The notes: a model not told the origin generated them from the letters alone. 37,266 nt of DNA from Anaerolineae bacterium (GCA_016931185.1 JAFGFI010000369.1:1-37266); one strand, 5' to 3'. Counted from the stretch's first letter, positions 1 through 9,830 are shown. Numbers and translations: made by a program.

Positions 1-24
1 AACGAAAAAACACCCTCAAACCCT

Positions 25-53
25 CGTTTCTGTCTAGAGCAGGTGACAGAAAA
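25..53. terminator. Possible hairpin downstream of the GNAT-HAD gene
   Basis: An inverted repeat (TTTCTGTC / GACAGAAA, arms of 8 with a 10-nt loop, extendable with one bulge) lies about 35 nt past the stop codon at 88. No clear T-run follows on the minus strand, so a terminator role is only suggested by position. Confidence 0.3.
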
Positions 54-87
54 CGGTAATCGCTCACAAAACTAAACGGTTACAAAA

Positions 88-1149
88 TTAGTATGTAGGT
101 GCTAACTTCTCAAGCACAGCAAGCAAGTCAAGGGGGGTGGCGATAGTGTATTGGGGAACTTCTGAAGCATCAACAGGCACTTTTGAACGGCGTGGGGACC
201 AGCTCAGCCACACGCTGATCAAACCCAAATCGTTCGCCCCCTTGATGTCACGCGCCAAATTGTTGCCCACCATCATCACACGCCCGTAATCCTCACGGCG
301 GATACCCAATTGATCCAGCGCGTGAATGAACATCCGCGCGTCGGGTTTATCCACCCCCACCTGTTCCGAGATCGCAAACGCATCGAAATAGTCCATCAGG
401 CCGTGCTGGGTGAGGATATTATGAAATGTGCCCGCCGGGCTATCCGCAACCAGTGCGAGCTTATAGCCACGGCGTTTTAGTTCCTCTAATAATTCAGCCG
501 CACCGGGGATAAGATCGGCGTGCAGCGTCGTCCCTGTTTCGTCCTTAATTTCGGTGGCTTCGTCCGCCAGGGTATCCCCGCAGTCGAAGCAGATAGCGAT
601 TGGCAAAGGGAGGAGCCTGCCCCACAACTTCGGCAGGCTCTTGCGCATGTAGACACATTCAAATGATTGGCCGCTAATGTCACCAATCGTGTGGTCATAG
701 ACCTGGAAACCGGCTTTTTGGTATGCCTTGATAGCCCGCTGATTAAATTTCGCCACGCCCAACCGGGCATAGTCCCCCCGGTAATGATAGCGTTGAACGG
801 CGTAATCCACGCATGCCGAAACAAAGTCCGCGCCCAATCCACGCCCTACCAGGTCCGGGCGCAGCCCAAACCCAATCCATAATTCGTACTGATTGATAAG
901 GGTTTCGTTCCCGTAATCGCCGTACTCGACATAGTTTCCCCCCACATCGAAAAACTCGATAGACAGTTCTGCAATCAGTTCTTCCTCATCATTCAAAACC
1001 GCAAAAATGCCCGCACCCCAGCCCTCGGCATCCAATAAATGCTCGGCTTCGTGGGCGTAGTCATAAATCGCGTACTCACCTTCATATTTCCAGGTTTCCA
1101 CCATCGTCGTTGCATATTCGTGTGTCATTGGTAAAAAAGTATAGTTCAT
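88..1149 (-). CDS. GNAT acetyltransferase - HAD hydrolase fusion protein
   Basis: This 353-residue protein joins two enzyme domains. Residues 1 to about 172 look like a GNAT N-acetyltransferase, with the acetyl-CoA loop seen as RPDLVGRGLGADF (about 98-110) and the typical N-Q-R-A-I-K-A-Y-x-K-A-G-F ending. Residues about 183-350 form a HAD-superfamily hydrolase: motif I FDCGDTL (D189 and D192), motif II ADS (S237), motif III VDKPD (K268), and motif IV MVGNNLARDIKGAN. In motif IV the first acidic residue usual for the family is replaced by Asn, leaving D301. The gene starts 31 nt after the ornithine aminotransferase stop and is probably co-transcribed with it. The substrates of both domains are unknown. 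The fusion is seen in one uninterrupted frame; that both halves are active is inference. Confidence 0.85.
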   Translation of the reverse strand: MNYTFLPMTHEYATTMVETWKYEGEYAIYDYAHEAEHLLDAEGWGAGIFAVLNDEEELIAELSIEFFDVGGNYVEYGDYGNETLINQYELWIGFGLRPDLVGRGLGADFVSACVDYAVQRYHYRGDYARLGVAKFNQRAIKAYQKAGFQVYDHTIGDISGQSFECVYMRKSLPKLWGRLLPLPIAICFDCGDTLADEATEIKDETGTTLHADLIPGAAELLEELKRRGYKLALVADSPAGTFHNILTQHGLMDYFDAFAISEQVGVDKPDARMFIHALDQLGIRREDYGRVMMVGNNLARDIKGANDLGLISVWLSWSPRRSKVPVDASEVPQYTIATPLDLLAVLEKLAPTY

Positions 1150-1180
1150 ATTATTACATCCGTTGTAGTCTTAGCTCCGG

Positions 1181-2383
1181 TTATAGCGTAGTCAACACCT
1201 CTTCAATACGCTCAAATGCCCAATCAATATCATCTTTTTGAATAATGAGCGGGGGCGCGAAGCGGATGACGTGTTTGTGCGTTTCTTTGCAAAGCAACCC
1301 ACGAGCCATCATAGCCTCGCAGAAACGACGCGCACCTCCAGCCTCAGGATAAAGTTCCACACCGATGAATAATCCCCTGCCACGCACTTCTTTAATGTGT
1401 TGGCTCCGAATCCCACGAAGTTTCTCCATCAGGTAGTCACCCATTTTGGCCGAATTCTCGATCATGCCCTCTTCCACCAAAACCTTGAGTGCTATCCGCG
1501 CGACGGCACAGGCTAAGGGATTACCCCCGAAAGTACTACCGTGATCGCCCGGTTGGAAAATGCCGAGGACTTCCTTGTTAGAAAGCACCGCTGAAACGGG
1601 GTAAAAACCGCCGGAAAGCGCTTTACCGATGAGGGTAATATCTGCTTCAACACCCTCGTGTTCCTCAGCGAGCAATTTGCCGGTGCGCCCCAAACCCGTC
1701 TGAATTTCATCCGTGATCATCGCAATATCGTACTCGGTACAGATACGTCGCACCTCGCGCAGGTAGCCCTCCGGCGGTACAATAATACCCGCTTCACCCT
1801 GGATGGGTTCGAGCAAAAAGGCAACGGTGTTAGACGTAATCGCTGCTTCCAGCGCAGCCGCGTCGCCAAATGGAATGATTTTGAAACCGGGTGTGAAAGG
1901 CGCGTAGCCATCGCGGTACTGTTCTTCAGTACTGAAACCGACGATGGTGATCGTGCGCCCGTGGAAGTTGTTAGCACAGACAATGATTTCAGCCTGACCC
2001 TCGGGAATACCTTTAACTTTGTAACCCCATTTGCGCACCGCTTTGATGCACGATTCCACCGCCTCAGCGCCGCTGTTCATCGGCAGGGCTACGTGGGAAT
2101 GGGTCAACTCGCAGAGTTCCTTATAGAACAAACCCAACTGATCGTTGCGGAAAGCGCGCGAGGTAAGCGTGAGGCGATCTAGTTGCGTTTTCATCACTTC
2201 GGCAATCTTGGGATGGCAATGTCCCTGATTCACAGCGGAATAAGAGGCCAAGAAATCCAGATATTTATTGCCTTCCACATCCCAGACCCAGATACCTTGC
2301 CCACGAGTTAACACTACGTCAAGGGGTTTATAATTCTTAGCCCCATAGTTTGTCTCCAATTCAATGTAATTCTGTGTCTTCAA
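1181..2383 (-). CDS. rocD: Ornithine--oxo-acid aminotransferase
   Basis: A PLP-dependent class III aminotransferase of 400 residues, predicted to convert L-ornithine plus a 2-oxoacid to glutamate-5-semialdehyde and an amino acid in the cytoplasm. Visible motifs are the phosphate-binding SGAEAVE (104-110), the [12 protein letters not shown] signature with cofactor Asp225, and the Schiff-base lysine in [10 protein letters not shown] (K254). Length and end-to-end motif order fit RocD better than acetylornithine or 4-aminobutyrate aminotransferases, though a related omega-aminotransferase specificity cannot be excluded. The start is a TTG codon, chosen because GGGAGGTAAATT sits directly before it. 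It heads a two-gene unit with the GNAT-HAD fusion. The 76-bp repeat at 2415-2490 lies just upstream. Confidence 0.88.
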   Translation of the reverse strand: MKTQNYIELETNYGAKNYKPLDVVLTRGQGIWVWDVEGNKYLDFLASYSAVNQGHCHPKIAEVMKTQLDRLTLTSRAFRNDQLGLFYKELCELTHSHVALPMNSGAEAVESCIKAVRKWGYKVKGIPEGQAEIIVCANNFHGRTITIVGFSTEEQYRDGYAPFTPGFKIIPFGDAAALEAAITSNTVAFLLEPIQGEAGIIVPPEGYLREVRRICTEYDIAMITDEIQTGLGRTGKLLAEEHEGVEADITLIGKALSGGFYPVSAVLSNKEVLGIFQPGDHGSTFGGNPLACAVARIALKVLVEEGMIENSAKMGDYLMEKLRGIRSQHIKEVRGRGLFIGVELYPEAGGARRFCEAMMARGLLCKETHKHVIRFAPPLIIQKDDIDWAFERIEEVLTTL

Positions 2384-2414
2384 AATTTACCTCCCTTGAG
2401 AATCGTAAATTGAT

Positions 2415-2490
2415 AAATCGCAAACTGGCAAATTGCAAATTGCAAATTTTAAAAACCCTTGAAAACTTAGTTTTGTATTAAATTTTCATC
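2415..2490. repeat. AT-rich interspersed repeat, copy 1 (76 bp)
   Basis: This sequence aligns without gaps to 14535-14610 at roughly 84 percent identity by eye. Shared blocks include AAATCGCAAA, GGCAAATT, GAAAACTTA and TTAAATTTTCATC. It lies between the histidine kinase stop and the rocD start, in a 240-bp gap that holds no gene. Confidence 0.75.
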
Positions 2491-2626
2491 TAACCGCTGG
2501 TGAACGCACCGCATTAATGGGTAATTCCTGCAAAAATTAGAAAGTAGAGATTAGAAATTAGAATAAAACCTCAACATTAGAATTTCGTTTAAAAGTGGAA
2601 AATCTTTGCGGCTTTGTACAAGATTT

Positions 2627-5590
2627 CTATTTTCTACCTGTATTATCTGTCGATTTTATTGCGCGGGCAATTACGGCAGATAAGGTCTCTAAATCCAGGG
2701 GTTTAAGCACCCAATCTACCAACAAAGAAGCTATTCCCTCTGCCCGCATCTGTTCTAATTCCACCGTAAGCGGATGTCCGGTTAACAACACGACGGGCAC
2801 CTTGTAATTCCGCTTTGTCATTAAATTCAATAAATCCAATCCTCCCATTTCGGGCATCACGACATCACTAAGAACCAGTGTTATCTCATGAGCGTAGCGT
2901 TCCAAAATCGCCACGGCCTGTTGTCCATTTTCTGCCACTCGTACCTGGTAATTAAGCGCTTCAAGACTGGCTACCAACGCCAATCGTATTGCGGCATTAT
3001 CCTCCACCACTAAGATAACCTGCCCATCCCCAACATACAGATCCGTATTATCATCCTCTGGATTTTCCTCAAAGGCAACCGGCGACAAAGCCGGGAAATA
3101 CAAAATAAATGTTGTTCCGTGCCCCACCTTAGTCTTCACATCAATTTGCCCATCGTGCATACCGACGATGCCGTGGACTTGCGCCAATCCAAGCCCCGTC
3201 CCTCTGCCGGGTTCTTTTGTCGTGAAGAACGGCTCAAAAATATGGGGCAACACTCCAGGTTCAATCCCAATTCCTGTATCAGACACTGTAATTTTTATCC
3301 AATCCCCCCTTCCCATTTCAGGCAACGGGGATTGCTCCGGTCCGGCAACATAGATACGATCCAACTCAAAACGTAATTCTCCCCCTTCCGGCATCGCGTC
3401 CCGCGCATTAAAAGCGAGATTCATCAACACCTGCTGGATATACGTGAGCGAACCCTGAATAATATAATCATTGGGTTCATAACTTAATACAATCTCGATA
3501 TTTTCCGGCAACGTCCGCTGTAAAATGGTCACTTGCTCGGATAAAAGAGGTAATATGTCCACCGGTTCCCGTTCGAGAATGGCACGCCGGCTAAAATCCA
3601 AAATCTGTTGGATCAGATGGGTAGCATGTATAGCCTGTTGGTGAATGATCATCAAACGTTCCTGAACGCGCGCCGGAACGCCATCTGAACGCACCGACAT
3701 TTGGGCATACAGCACGATAGTCGCCATAATGTTGTTGAAATCGTGAGCAATACCCGCGGCCAGTTGGCCAATGGCGGCCAATCGCTCCTGCTGCTGAACG
3801 CGATATTCAATCTCGCGCTGTTGAGTTACATCGCGGAGCACCAGTAACCACCCCGGGCCGGCGCGCTCTAGTGATTCTACCGTTCCAACATCCATCGAAC
3901 ACACCAATACGTGAAAATGACGTGGATGCCCAAAATCATCATTAACCGTCAATTCCTGCCATGCCGCATCCGCAGAAAGAAGAAACAAAGAGGGCAAAGA
4001 AAGATCGCCCAGATGTGTCAGGGTTTCTCCTATCTTCACACCCGACAACAAAGCTAACAAACTTTCACCAAGAGGATTTGCCAATATCACATGCTGATGA
4101 GCATCAAGGAGTACAATCCCTTCCGGGACCGTATCAATGATTTGCCGCACTTGCCGCGCCTGCTCCCGGATCCGTAACAACAGTCGCTCGCGCTCCTGTT
4201 CTGCCAATTTGCGCTCGGTAATATCCGGGAAAGTTACCAGGGCCGCGATGATTTCGCCCGCCTTGTTGTAAATCGGCGCACCACTGACCAATTCCCAACG
4301 TACATCATCATTTTTTGTGCGCACAGCGTATTCTTTATTGTGCGTCGTTATCCCCCGTAATGCTAATACCAAGGGAAGTTCTCCTACAGGCACAGGATTT
4401 CCATCAGAATCAAGATCTTGCCACGTCCGCTGAAGATCAGAGAGGTATCGCCCCACATAATCTGGCTCATCCTCAATTCCCAAGAATTCCCGGCACGCAG
4501 GATTCACAATACGTATCATCCTATCGGGCGCGCTTGTTAAGGTAATGGGAACGGGTATTTGATCAAACGCTGCCTCCAATATAACATTAGCTTCCTCTAA
4601 CTCCCTTGCAGCTCGCTGCCGCTCAGTGATATCACGAATCGCGGCAATGTGTACTTCCCGCCCATGCCACGTAAAAAATGATCCTGTGATTTCCACGGGA
4701 AACACAGTTCCATCTTTCTTACGATGGTAACGAATAGGAATGAGAGAAGGATGTTCTAAGGCCGTCGCCTTGCGCGTCTGATCGGGTTCGACGGAAAGGT
4801 CAATATTGCACATCGCAAGTAATTCTTCACGTCTATAACCATATAACACTGAGGCCGCCGCATTAACTTCGAGGATTTGCCCGTGTTCATTATCAATTAA
4901 GAAGATCGCATCCGACTCCATTTCGAACAAATGACGGTATTTGCCTTCACTTTCCCGCAATGCAGCTTCGGCGGCCTCCCGATCTTGTAAACGCTGTCGC
5001 GATAACGCCAACGCTTCACGCAAACTACGCAACGCAATATTCAAAGTGATCGTAACAAGAAAAAGACTGAGGGTCAGGTTAATCCAACCGGCAATTGCCG
5101 GCACAGGAAAAAGCTGGGGCAAAGGATATCCCCAAACTTCACTCAATAACATCGCCAAACCGGCCAGTATACTGACGGTTGCTATGACAGTCGTAGCCCC
5201 AGCCCCTAACAACAATCCCCCGATTACGGTGAGGGAAAGATAATACACCGCATCAATACTATTCATCCCCCCGGCAAGAGCCACTATAGTCGTCACCATC
5301 ACCCAGACTCCGGCTAAGACTAAAATACTGGCAGAATGTAGGTTCCCCTTATACATCAGGGTCCGCGCGATTCCCAACACAATGCCCAATGCCAGTACAA
5401 CCGCCAAACTACCCAGTTTCTCTGCAAATATCAACAACGAAGCAAAAAATGCCAGCACGACCACCGTAATTAACGCCAGTTGTAGTGCATTGAGGACCGC
5501 AGCCGCCCGTGTCTTCTCCTCGTCATTTTCAAAGACCGGTGCGAGAAGATATTTCCTCGCCATTAAGCAATACTTTAGAATTCGCTTCAT
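2627..5590 (-). CDS. Membrane-bound hybrid sensor histidine kinase (PAS x3, HisKA, HATPase, REC)
   Basis: A 987-residue signalling protein. About six hydrophobic segments between residues 34 and 187 form a membrane sensor region. Three PAS-like modules follow (about 212-325, 333-462 and 480-592). The dimerisation/phosphoacceptor helix reads AAGIAHDFNN with His616. The HATPase domain has NARDA, DTGIGI and GTGLGL boxes. A C-terminal receiver has SDVVMPEMGG with the predicted phospho-Asp909. The start ATG was chosen because AGGAGTTAATCCG precedes it; a longer in-frame reading lacks a ribosome-binding site. No partner regulator is adjacent, so phosphate may pass from the receiver to a separate phosphotransfer protein. 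The signal sensed cannot be read from the sequence. Confidence 0.9.
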   Translation of the reverse strand: MKRILKYCLMARKYLLAPVFENDEEKTRAAAVLNALQLALITVVVLAFFASLLIFAEKLGSLAVVLALGIVLGIARTLMYKGNLHSASILVLAGVWVMVTTIVALAGGMNSIDAVYYLSLTVIGGLLLGAGATTVIATVSILAGLAMLLSEVWGYPLPQLFPVPAIAGWINLTLSLFLVTITLNIALRSLREALALSRQRLQDREAAEAALRESEGKYRHLFEMESDAIFLIDNEHGQILEVNAAASVLYGYRREELLAMCNIDLSVEPDQTRKATALEHPSLIPIRYHRKKDGTVFPVEITGSFFTWHGREVHIAAIRDITERQRAARELEEANVILEAAFDQIPVPITLTSAPDRMIRIVNPACREFLGIEDEPDYVGRYLSDLQRTWQDLDSDGNPVPVGELPLVLALRGITTHNKEYAVRTKNDDVRWELVSGAPIYNKAGEIIAALVTFPDITERKLAEQERERLLLRIREQARQVRQIIDTVPEGIVLLDAHQHVILANPLGESLLALLSGVKIGETLTHLGDLSLPSLFLLSADAAWQELTVNDDFGHPRHFHVLVCSMDVGTVESLERAGPGWLLVLRDVTQQREIEYRVQQQERLAAIGQLAAGIAHDFNNIMATIVLYAQMSVRSDGVPARVQERLMIIHQQAIHATHLIQQILDFSRRAILEREPVDILPLLSEQVTILQRTLPENIEIVLSYEPNDYIIQGSLTYIQQVLMNLAFNARDAMPEGGELRFELDRIYVAGPEQSPLPEMGRGDWIKITVSDTGIGIEPGVLPHIFEPFFTTKEPGRGTGLGLAQVHGIVGMHDGQIDVKTKVGHGTTFILYFPALSPVAFEENPEDDNTDLYVGDGQVILVVEDNAAIRLALVASLEALNYQVRVAENGQQAVAILERYAHEITLVLSDVVMPEMGGLDLLNLMTKRNYKVPVVLLTGHPLTVELEQMRAEGIASLLVDWVLKPLDLETLSAVIARAIKSTDNTGRK

Positions 5591-5694
5591 CGGATTAACT
5601 CCTGCTGATTGTCCAGGTCTGCTCACACAGGTCGAACACCTCAATTATCCTAATCCCGAGACCTATCAAGTCTTCAGGTAACAACTTATATGAT

Positions 5695-6792
5695 TCACCA
5701 CGCACTATCTAGCACAGTCTGCCAATAAACACGCACATTCTCCAAGGGAATGTCAGGAGTGATCGTATTGCTGGTAAAGAAAACCAACGCAGCTTCCAAT
5801 TGTCCCGCTTTATCACGGCATAAGGACATCGCCCGCTGGACCTCGGCGCGCACGTCTGCCGGAGAGCCAAAGGGCAATGTCTCCGTGACCGACATTGGAC
5901 CAAAGATAATTAAGGGATCGCCATTGCGCGCGCGTCGCTTCACGATCCACTCTAATTCCATTCCACACTCGCGCTGAAAACCCTGCAATCCTGCCACTCC
6001 ACACGCCAATATGTCATCCAATAGCACGCGGTAGTCGCCATCGCAATGCCAGATAATCTTCACACCGGCCGCCAGCAGGGGTTCAAATGTATACGCCAAC
6101 CATGGAAAATACTCGCGCCGCAGGAATTTGGGTGACACCATCGGGCCTTGCTGAGAACAGATGTCTTCACCCGTGAGAAAAACGCCAGGATGCAGTCCTT
6201 CCTGCGCGGCACGAGCAATAAGCGTTGCCCGTTGCCGTCCCCGCACCGCGGCCAGGCGGATGAGCTTGCGATAACGATCTGGATACAATGCCAGTGTGGA
6301 GAGTGCCGCCTCATGACCAAACTCGTGATACCATAGAGCCTTGGGAATCACGCTCCAGTCCGCCGGACACCAGAGTATATCACCGCACTGCACCTGCCGC
6401 TGCCTTAATTCTGTTGCATACGCAGTATAGGCTGCTTCCTCGTCAAAGGCGGATTCCTCGTCCTCCGGTTCGGGATACGATGCAATTTCGTCCAGCACCG
6501 CGTCTATTGTATAAGCCGCGCGCCGTTCTATAACTTGTCCATCCACACAGCGAAACTCACCACGATGAATGGGAGTGAAGATACCGATAACGCCATCTGA
6601 CCCGAGTATATGCTCGGCCTCTATACCCCAACGGAATGGATCTGTCCAATAGTCATCCTCTGAACAACCGGTCAATGCCTGGATATATTCCGGCGCGGCT
6701 AACCAACCGCCCAAAATCGGCGGGCGATCAGGGGTTTCCAATTGAAAAGTTCTCATTAAACGTGTTTTCTTATCCAAGTTTTGTACTTTCAT
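5695..6792 (-). CDS. Uroporphyrinogen decarboxylase (URO-D) family protein
   Basis: A 365-residue TIM-barrel-type protein of the URO-D superfamily, which holds heme-pathway HemE and many corrinoid-dependent methyltransferases. Family-like stretches are the N-terminal TPDRPPILGG, GEDICSQQGPMVSP in the middle, IIWHCDGDYR, and the C-terminal TITPDIPLENV. The HemE N-terminal arginine-rich substrate motif is not evident, so true uroporphyrinogen decarboxylation is unlikely. It follows the enolase-superfamily gene by about 80 nt and is probably in the same transcript. That pairing hints at catabolism of a sugar acid or a methylated compound, which is inference. The start is the ATG before MKVQNLDKK; AGGAG is about 14 nt upstream, further than usual. 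Confidence 0.75.
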   Translation of the reverse strand: MKVQNLDKKTRLMRTFQLETPDRPPILGGWLAAPEYIQALTGCSEDDYWTDPFRWGIEAEHILGSDGVIGIFTPIHRGEFRCVDGQVIERRAAYTIDAVLDEIASYPEPEDEESAFDEEAAYTAYATELRQRQVQCGDILWCPADWSVIPKALWYHEFGHEAALSTLALYPDRYRKLIRLAAVRGRQRATLIARAAQEGLHPGVFLTGEDICSQQGPMVSPKFLRREYFPWLAYTFEPLLAAGVKIIWHCDGDYRVLLDDILACGVAGLQGFQRECGMELEWIVKRRARNGDPLIIFGPMSVTETLPFGSPADVRAEVQRAMSLCRDKAGQLEAALVFFTSNTITPDIPLENVRVYWQTVLDSAW

Positions 6793-6874
6793 CCTTTTAT
6801 TATCTTCTCCTGTGGGCATTATTGAAAGTTATAGATATCCTACAATCATCAACTTACATCCCACAAAATCCAAT

Positions 6875-8113
6875 TCATAATTTAATCCCGCGCTGGGTCT
6901 CCAATCCTTTACGCACAGGTGTATGCTTCACTCCCATCACGTAAACCCATTCTTCCGCAGCCGCGCGAAAACTATCTATATCTGAGATCGTACACAGTAA
7001 GTCGTCGCGTTCCAATGCCTCTGGGGATAATTCAACGCCTAGCCCCGCGCCCTTGGGGACCTCAAGGGTTCCGTCCACAACTTGCGGTTCCAGATTGCTC
7101 AACAAGGGAAAGTAGGTCTTGGAAAACGCGCGCACCGACTCCACCATAAACAAATTAGAAATATGTACCCCCAAGTGCATACAAGCCGCGTGGCCCACCG
7201 GTCCGGCGACATTATGTAACGCAATAGGGACTCCAAACGCTTCCGCCATATTCGCGATGCGGCGCGCCTCAGCGATCCCGCCGGTCCACAGGGGTTCCGT
7301 GATCACAATCTGCGAGACCCGTTTTTCCAACCACTCGCGCATCTGCCAACGTGTTAACATCAAAGCAGAGCCCATAATGGGAATCGCCGTGCGCCGTGAG
7401 AGTGCCTGCACTTCATCAAGATGAATCGCTGCAATACTATCCTCCAAAAAGAGAATATTGTACGGCTCCAATGCCTGCACAATGCGTTCCATACAAGCCC
7501 GGTTCCAGCGAAAGTGAAACTCAATTCCAATCTCCATCTCATCGCCCGCTGCCTCGCGAATCTGTTGAATAGGCTTAAGTCCCCTCTCGATCTCCTGCAT
7601 ACTGATATATTGCCCACGTCTGGCATAACTGAAACGATCAAACGGCCAGATCTTCATCGCGCGGATACCTTCTTCAAGCAAACTACGCGCCAACGCGCCC
7701 GCATCCGTCTGCCAGGTTTCATAATCATGCACCGGGCCAAAATCAGTGCAGGTATTATATGTTGGTACCCGGTCACGACACCTCCCGCCCAACAAACGAT
7801 ACACCGGCGCGCCGTAATACTTTCCCAAAATATCCCACAGCGCGATTTCCACCGCCGACAAAGCGCGCAATTCTGCTCCCGCAAAACCGTGAAACATGAT
7901 GGCATCAAACGCGGTACTCCACAAACCCTCAATATCGAGCGGGTCTTTACCCAGCATCAACGGCGCTATCGTTCCATGCAATGCACCGCGAGAACCGGGA
8001 ATTTTGTCCACCGTCTCCCCTAACCCGATCAAGCCCATATCCGTGTGAACCCGCACCAGCATCAACCGAGGATAGGCTTTCCAATGTAAACTTTCTATTG
8101 CCGTGACTTTCAT
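6875..8113 (-). CDS. Mandelate racemase/muconate lactonizing enzyme family protein (probable sugar-acid dehydratase)
   Basis: A 412-residue enolase-superfamily enzyme with an N-terminal capping domain and a C-terminal barrel. The barrel shows MKIWPFD (catalytic Lys region), IGIEFHFRW (metal ligand Glu, with His at the position seen in acid-sugar dehydratases), FLEDSI and ITEPLWTGG (acidic metal ligands), and [13 protein letters not shown] with a His as in galactonate/gluconate-type dehydratases. The exact substrate cannot be assigned. The start ATG is fixed by TAGGAGGG eight bases upstream; the frame continues upstream for 56 hydrophobic codons without a ribosome-binding site and these are left out. 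The URO-D-family gene follows. Confidence 0.82.
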   Translation of the reverse strand: MKVTAIESLHWKAYPRLMLVRVHTDMGLIGLGETVDKIPGSRGALHGTIAPLMLGKDPLDIEGLWSTAFDAIMFHGFAGAELRALSAVEIALWDILGKYYGAPVYRLLGGRCRDRVPTYNTCTDFGPVHDYETWQTDAGALARSLLEEGIRAMKIWPFDRFSYARRGQYISMQEIERGLKPIQQIREAAGDEMEIGIEFHFRWNRACMERIVQALEPYNILFLEDSIAAIHLDEVQALSRRTAIPIMGSALMLTRWQMREWLEKRVSQIVITEPLWTGGIAEARRIANMAEAFGVPIALHNVAGPVGHAACMHLGVHISNLFMVESVRAFSKTYFPLLSNLEPQVVDGTLEVPKGAGLGVELSPEALERDDLLCTISDIDSFRAAAEEWVYVMGVKHTPVRKGLETQRGIKL

Positions 8114-8228
8114 ACTTCGTGACCCTCCTAATACCTTAAGACTTAGCAAAAACACGTATCTCAGGATGTGAAACATGAGACAAAAACAACTGATCATACC
8201 TAAATTGTACTTCATTTCTCCCAAAAAC

Positions 8229-8257
8229 AGTATAAGCAGGTATAGATGGATCAGTAA
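8229..8257 (-). promoter_or_regulatory. Weak candidate promoter for the dehydratase/URO-D pair
   Basis: On the minus strand TTACTG and TATACT are separated by 17 nt, about 115 nt before the dehydratase start. The -10 is good but the -35 is poor, and this is a visual match only. Confidence 0.3.
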
Positions 8258-8353
8258 CCTCTCAGTAAACGGGTAACTCACAAAAGGCGGAGAGAGGACA
8301 TCTTAAGCGTATCACATTACGCACCGCCTCAATGAACATTACCTAACAACAAA

Positions 8354-8389
8354 CCCCTGGAAGATACATAATCCAACATCTTCCAGGGG
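8354..8389 (-). terminator. Likely terminator after ftsZ
   Basis: A perfect 12-bp inverted repeat (CCCCTGGAAGAT / ATCTTCCAGGGG) with a 12-nt loop is followed on the minus strand by TTTGTTGTT. It is the last strong hairpin before the next gene and plausibly ends the division-cluster transcript. Confidence 0.6.
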
Positions 8390-8465
8390 CATATAATCCT
8401 ATCGCGCACCACAGTTACGGAGAATCATCTCCGCAAATGGCCCGATATGCAAATATTCTATACAA

Positions 8466-8503
8466 TAACCCAAGTTGCTACCACAAGGTAGCAACTTGGG
8501 TTA
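8466..8503. repeat. Perfect 17-bp hairpin element flanked by ACAATAAC
   Basis: Arms of 17 nt (inner part GTTGCTACC / GGTAGCAAC) enclose a 4-nt loop, ACAA. The octamer ACAATAAC occurs at both edges (8462-8469 and 8503-8510), slightly overlapping the arms, as if a small hairpin had inserted and duplicated its target. No T-run makes it a textbook terminator. Confidence 0.7.
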
Positions 8504-8525
8504 CAATAACAAAAATGAACAGTTA

Positions 8526-8750
8526 GTTCGGTTTCTACAAATAAGTACAAAGAACGCGCTATGGAAAGCGCGGCTGCAACCCAACACGTGTGCGTGCTAA
8601 CAAATAGGACTAAGAGCGCGCTATAGAAAGCGCGGCTACAACCCAACACGTGTGCGCGCTAACAAATAGGACTAAGAGCGCGCTATGGAAAGCGCGGCTA
8701 CAGCCCAACACGTGTGCGCGCTAACAAATAGTTCGGTTCCTACAAATAAG
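8526..8750. repeat. 62-bp tandem repeat, three units, bracketed by a 20-bp direct repeat
   Basis: Three near-identical units (CGCGCT starts at 8555, 8617 and 8679) carry a small hairpin CGCGCT-N6-AGCGCG followed by CCAACACGTGTGCG. A fourth partial unit ends at 8730. The array is bracketed by GTTCGGTTTCTACAAATAAG (8526-8545) and a one-mismatch copy (8731-8750). The array sits directly after the ftsZ stop codon. Apparent reading frames across it only translate the repeat. Confidence 0.85.
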
Positions 8751-8753
8751 TGT

Positions 8754-9830
8754 TTAACCTCGGCGGCGCAAAAAAGCAGGGATTTCGATATTATCCCGAT
8801 CCAGCGTAGCGGCAGCGAATAAATCTGCCGTTTCCGCACGGCGTGGTTGTTGCGCGTGAACTCTAGCCCGCTCCGGACGTTCCTCACCCTCAAAACCGGT
8901 AGCGATAACCGTAATCCGCACATCCTCCCCCATCGCAGGATCAATCACCGCGCCGAAGATCAGATTTACATCGGGATGTGCCGTCTCACGAATGATAGAG
9001 GCTGCCTCATTCACTTCAAACAGCGTCAACGTGTCCCCGCCTGTGATATTGAACAGAATCCCGCGAGCACCATCAATTGTAATGTCCAGCAAACGGCTGG
9101 AAATAGCCTGCTGCGCGGCCTCAATGGCTCGATTCTCTCCCGTCGCGCGCCCAACGGCCATTAACGCCGCTCCTCCCTCTTGCATAATCGCCTTCACGTC
9201 GGCAAAGTCAAGGTTGATCAGACCAGGCACCGTGATAACTTCAGTAATCCCCTGGATACCCTGGCGTAACACATCATCAGCCACGCGGAAAGCATCCTTC
9301 AGACTCACGCGCTTCTCGGTGATCTCCAGCAAGCGGTCGTTCGGGATAACGATCAATGTATCCACAACCTGCTTGAGTGCCTCAATCCCCTCTGCCGCGT
9401 CACGCGCACGCTTGGAACCCTCAAAAGAGAAAGGACGGGTCACTACACCTATGGTCAAAGCCTTGATCTCTTCCTTAGCAATACGGGCTATCACGGGCGC
9501 AGCACCGGTACCGGTTCCCCCCCCCATCCCGGCAGTAATGAAAACCATATCAGAACCTTGAAGCATCTCGCGGATTTCATCCTGACTTTCTTCCGCTGCC
9601 TTCTGGCCTTGCTCAGGATTTCCTCCTGCCCCTAAACCACGTGTTACCGAATCCCCAATACGCAATCGCTTTGGAGCCTGACACAACATCAACGCCTGCG
9701 CGTCGGTGTTCGCAGCGATGAAATCCACACCCTGCAACCCCTCGTCGATCATCCGGTTCACGGCATTGCTACCGCCACCGCCCACACCTATAACACGAAT
9801 TTGCGCAAAGTTTTCACCCATCATACCCAT
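8754..9830 (-). CDS. ftsZ: Cell division protein FtsZ
   Basis: Tubulin-like GTPase of 358 residues that polymerises into the division ring. It has the N-terminal [12 protein letters not shown] nucleotide-binding stretch, the tubulin signature [10 protein letters not shown] (about 101-110), and the NLDFADV T7-loop region. It ends in [12 protein letters not shown], the conserved tail that binds FtsA and other partners; the linker before the tail is short. The start was set at [10 protein letters not shown] because GGGAGGTGATGAA precedes it; a 24-codon upstream extension is less likely. It is the last gene of the cluster, 88 nt after ftsA, and is followed by the 62-bp repeats and a terminator-like hairpin. 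Confidence 0.97.
   Translation of the reverse strand: MGMMGENFAQIRVIGVGGGGSNAVNRMIDEGLQGVDFIAANTDAQALMLCQAPKRLRIGDSVTRGLGAGGNPEQGQKAAEESQDEIREMLQGSDMVFITAGMGGGTGTGAAPVIARIAKEEIKALTIGVVTRPFSFEGSKRARDAAEGIEALKQVVDTLIVIPNDRLLEITEKRVSLKDAFRVADDVLRQGIQGITEVITVPGLINLDFADVKAIMQEGGAALMAVGRATGENRAIEAAQQAISSRLLDITIDGARGILFNITGGDTLTLFEVNEAASIIRETAHPDVNLIFGAVIDPAMGEDVRITVIATGFEGEERPERARVHAQQPRRAETADLFAAATLDRDNIEIPAFLRRRG

Noticed and set aside
1658..2182. Long plus-strand frame opposite rocD
   Set aside because: It is antisense to a well-supported gene and has no recognisable domain; it is one of many shadow frames opposite coding DNA in this window.
5695..6792. Heme-pathway uroporphyrinogen decarboxylase (hemE)
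   Set aside because: The characteristic HemE N-terminal substrate motif is not visible and no other heme genes are nearby.
8114..8281. Upstream hydrophobic extension of the dehydratase
   Set aside because: The TAGGAGGG site fixes a downstream ATG giving the normal enolase-superfamily N-terminus.
8458..8944. Short minus-strand reading frames across the hairpin and 62-bp array
   Set aside because: They only translate the repeats (the same peptide recurs) and run into ftsZ in another frame; no ribosome-binding site.
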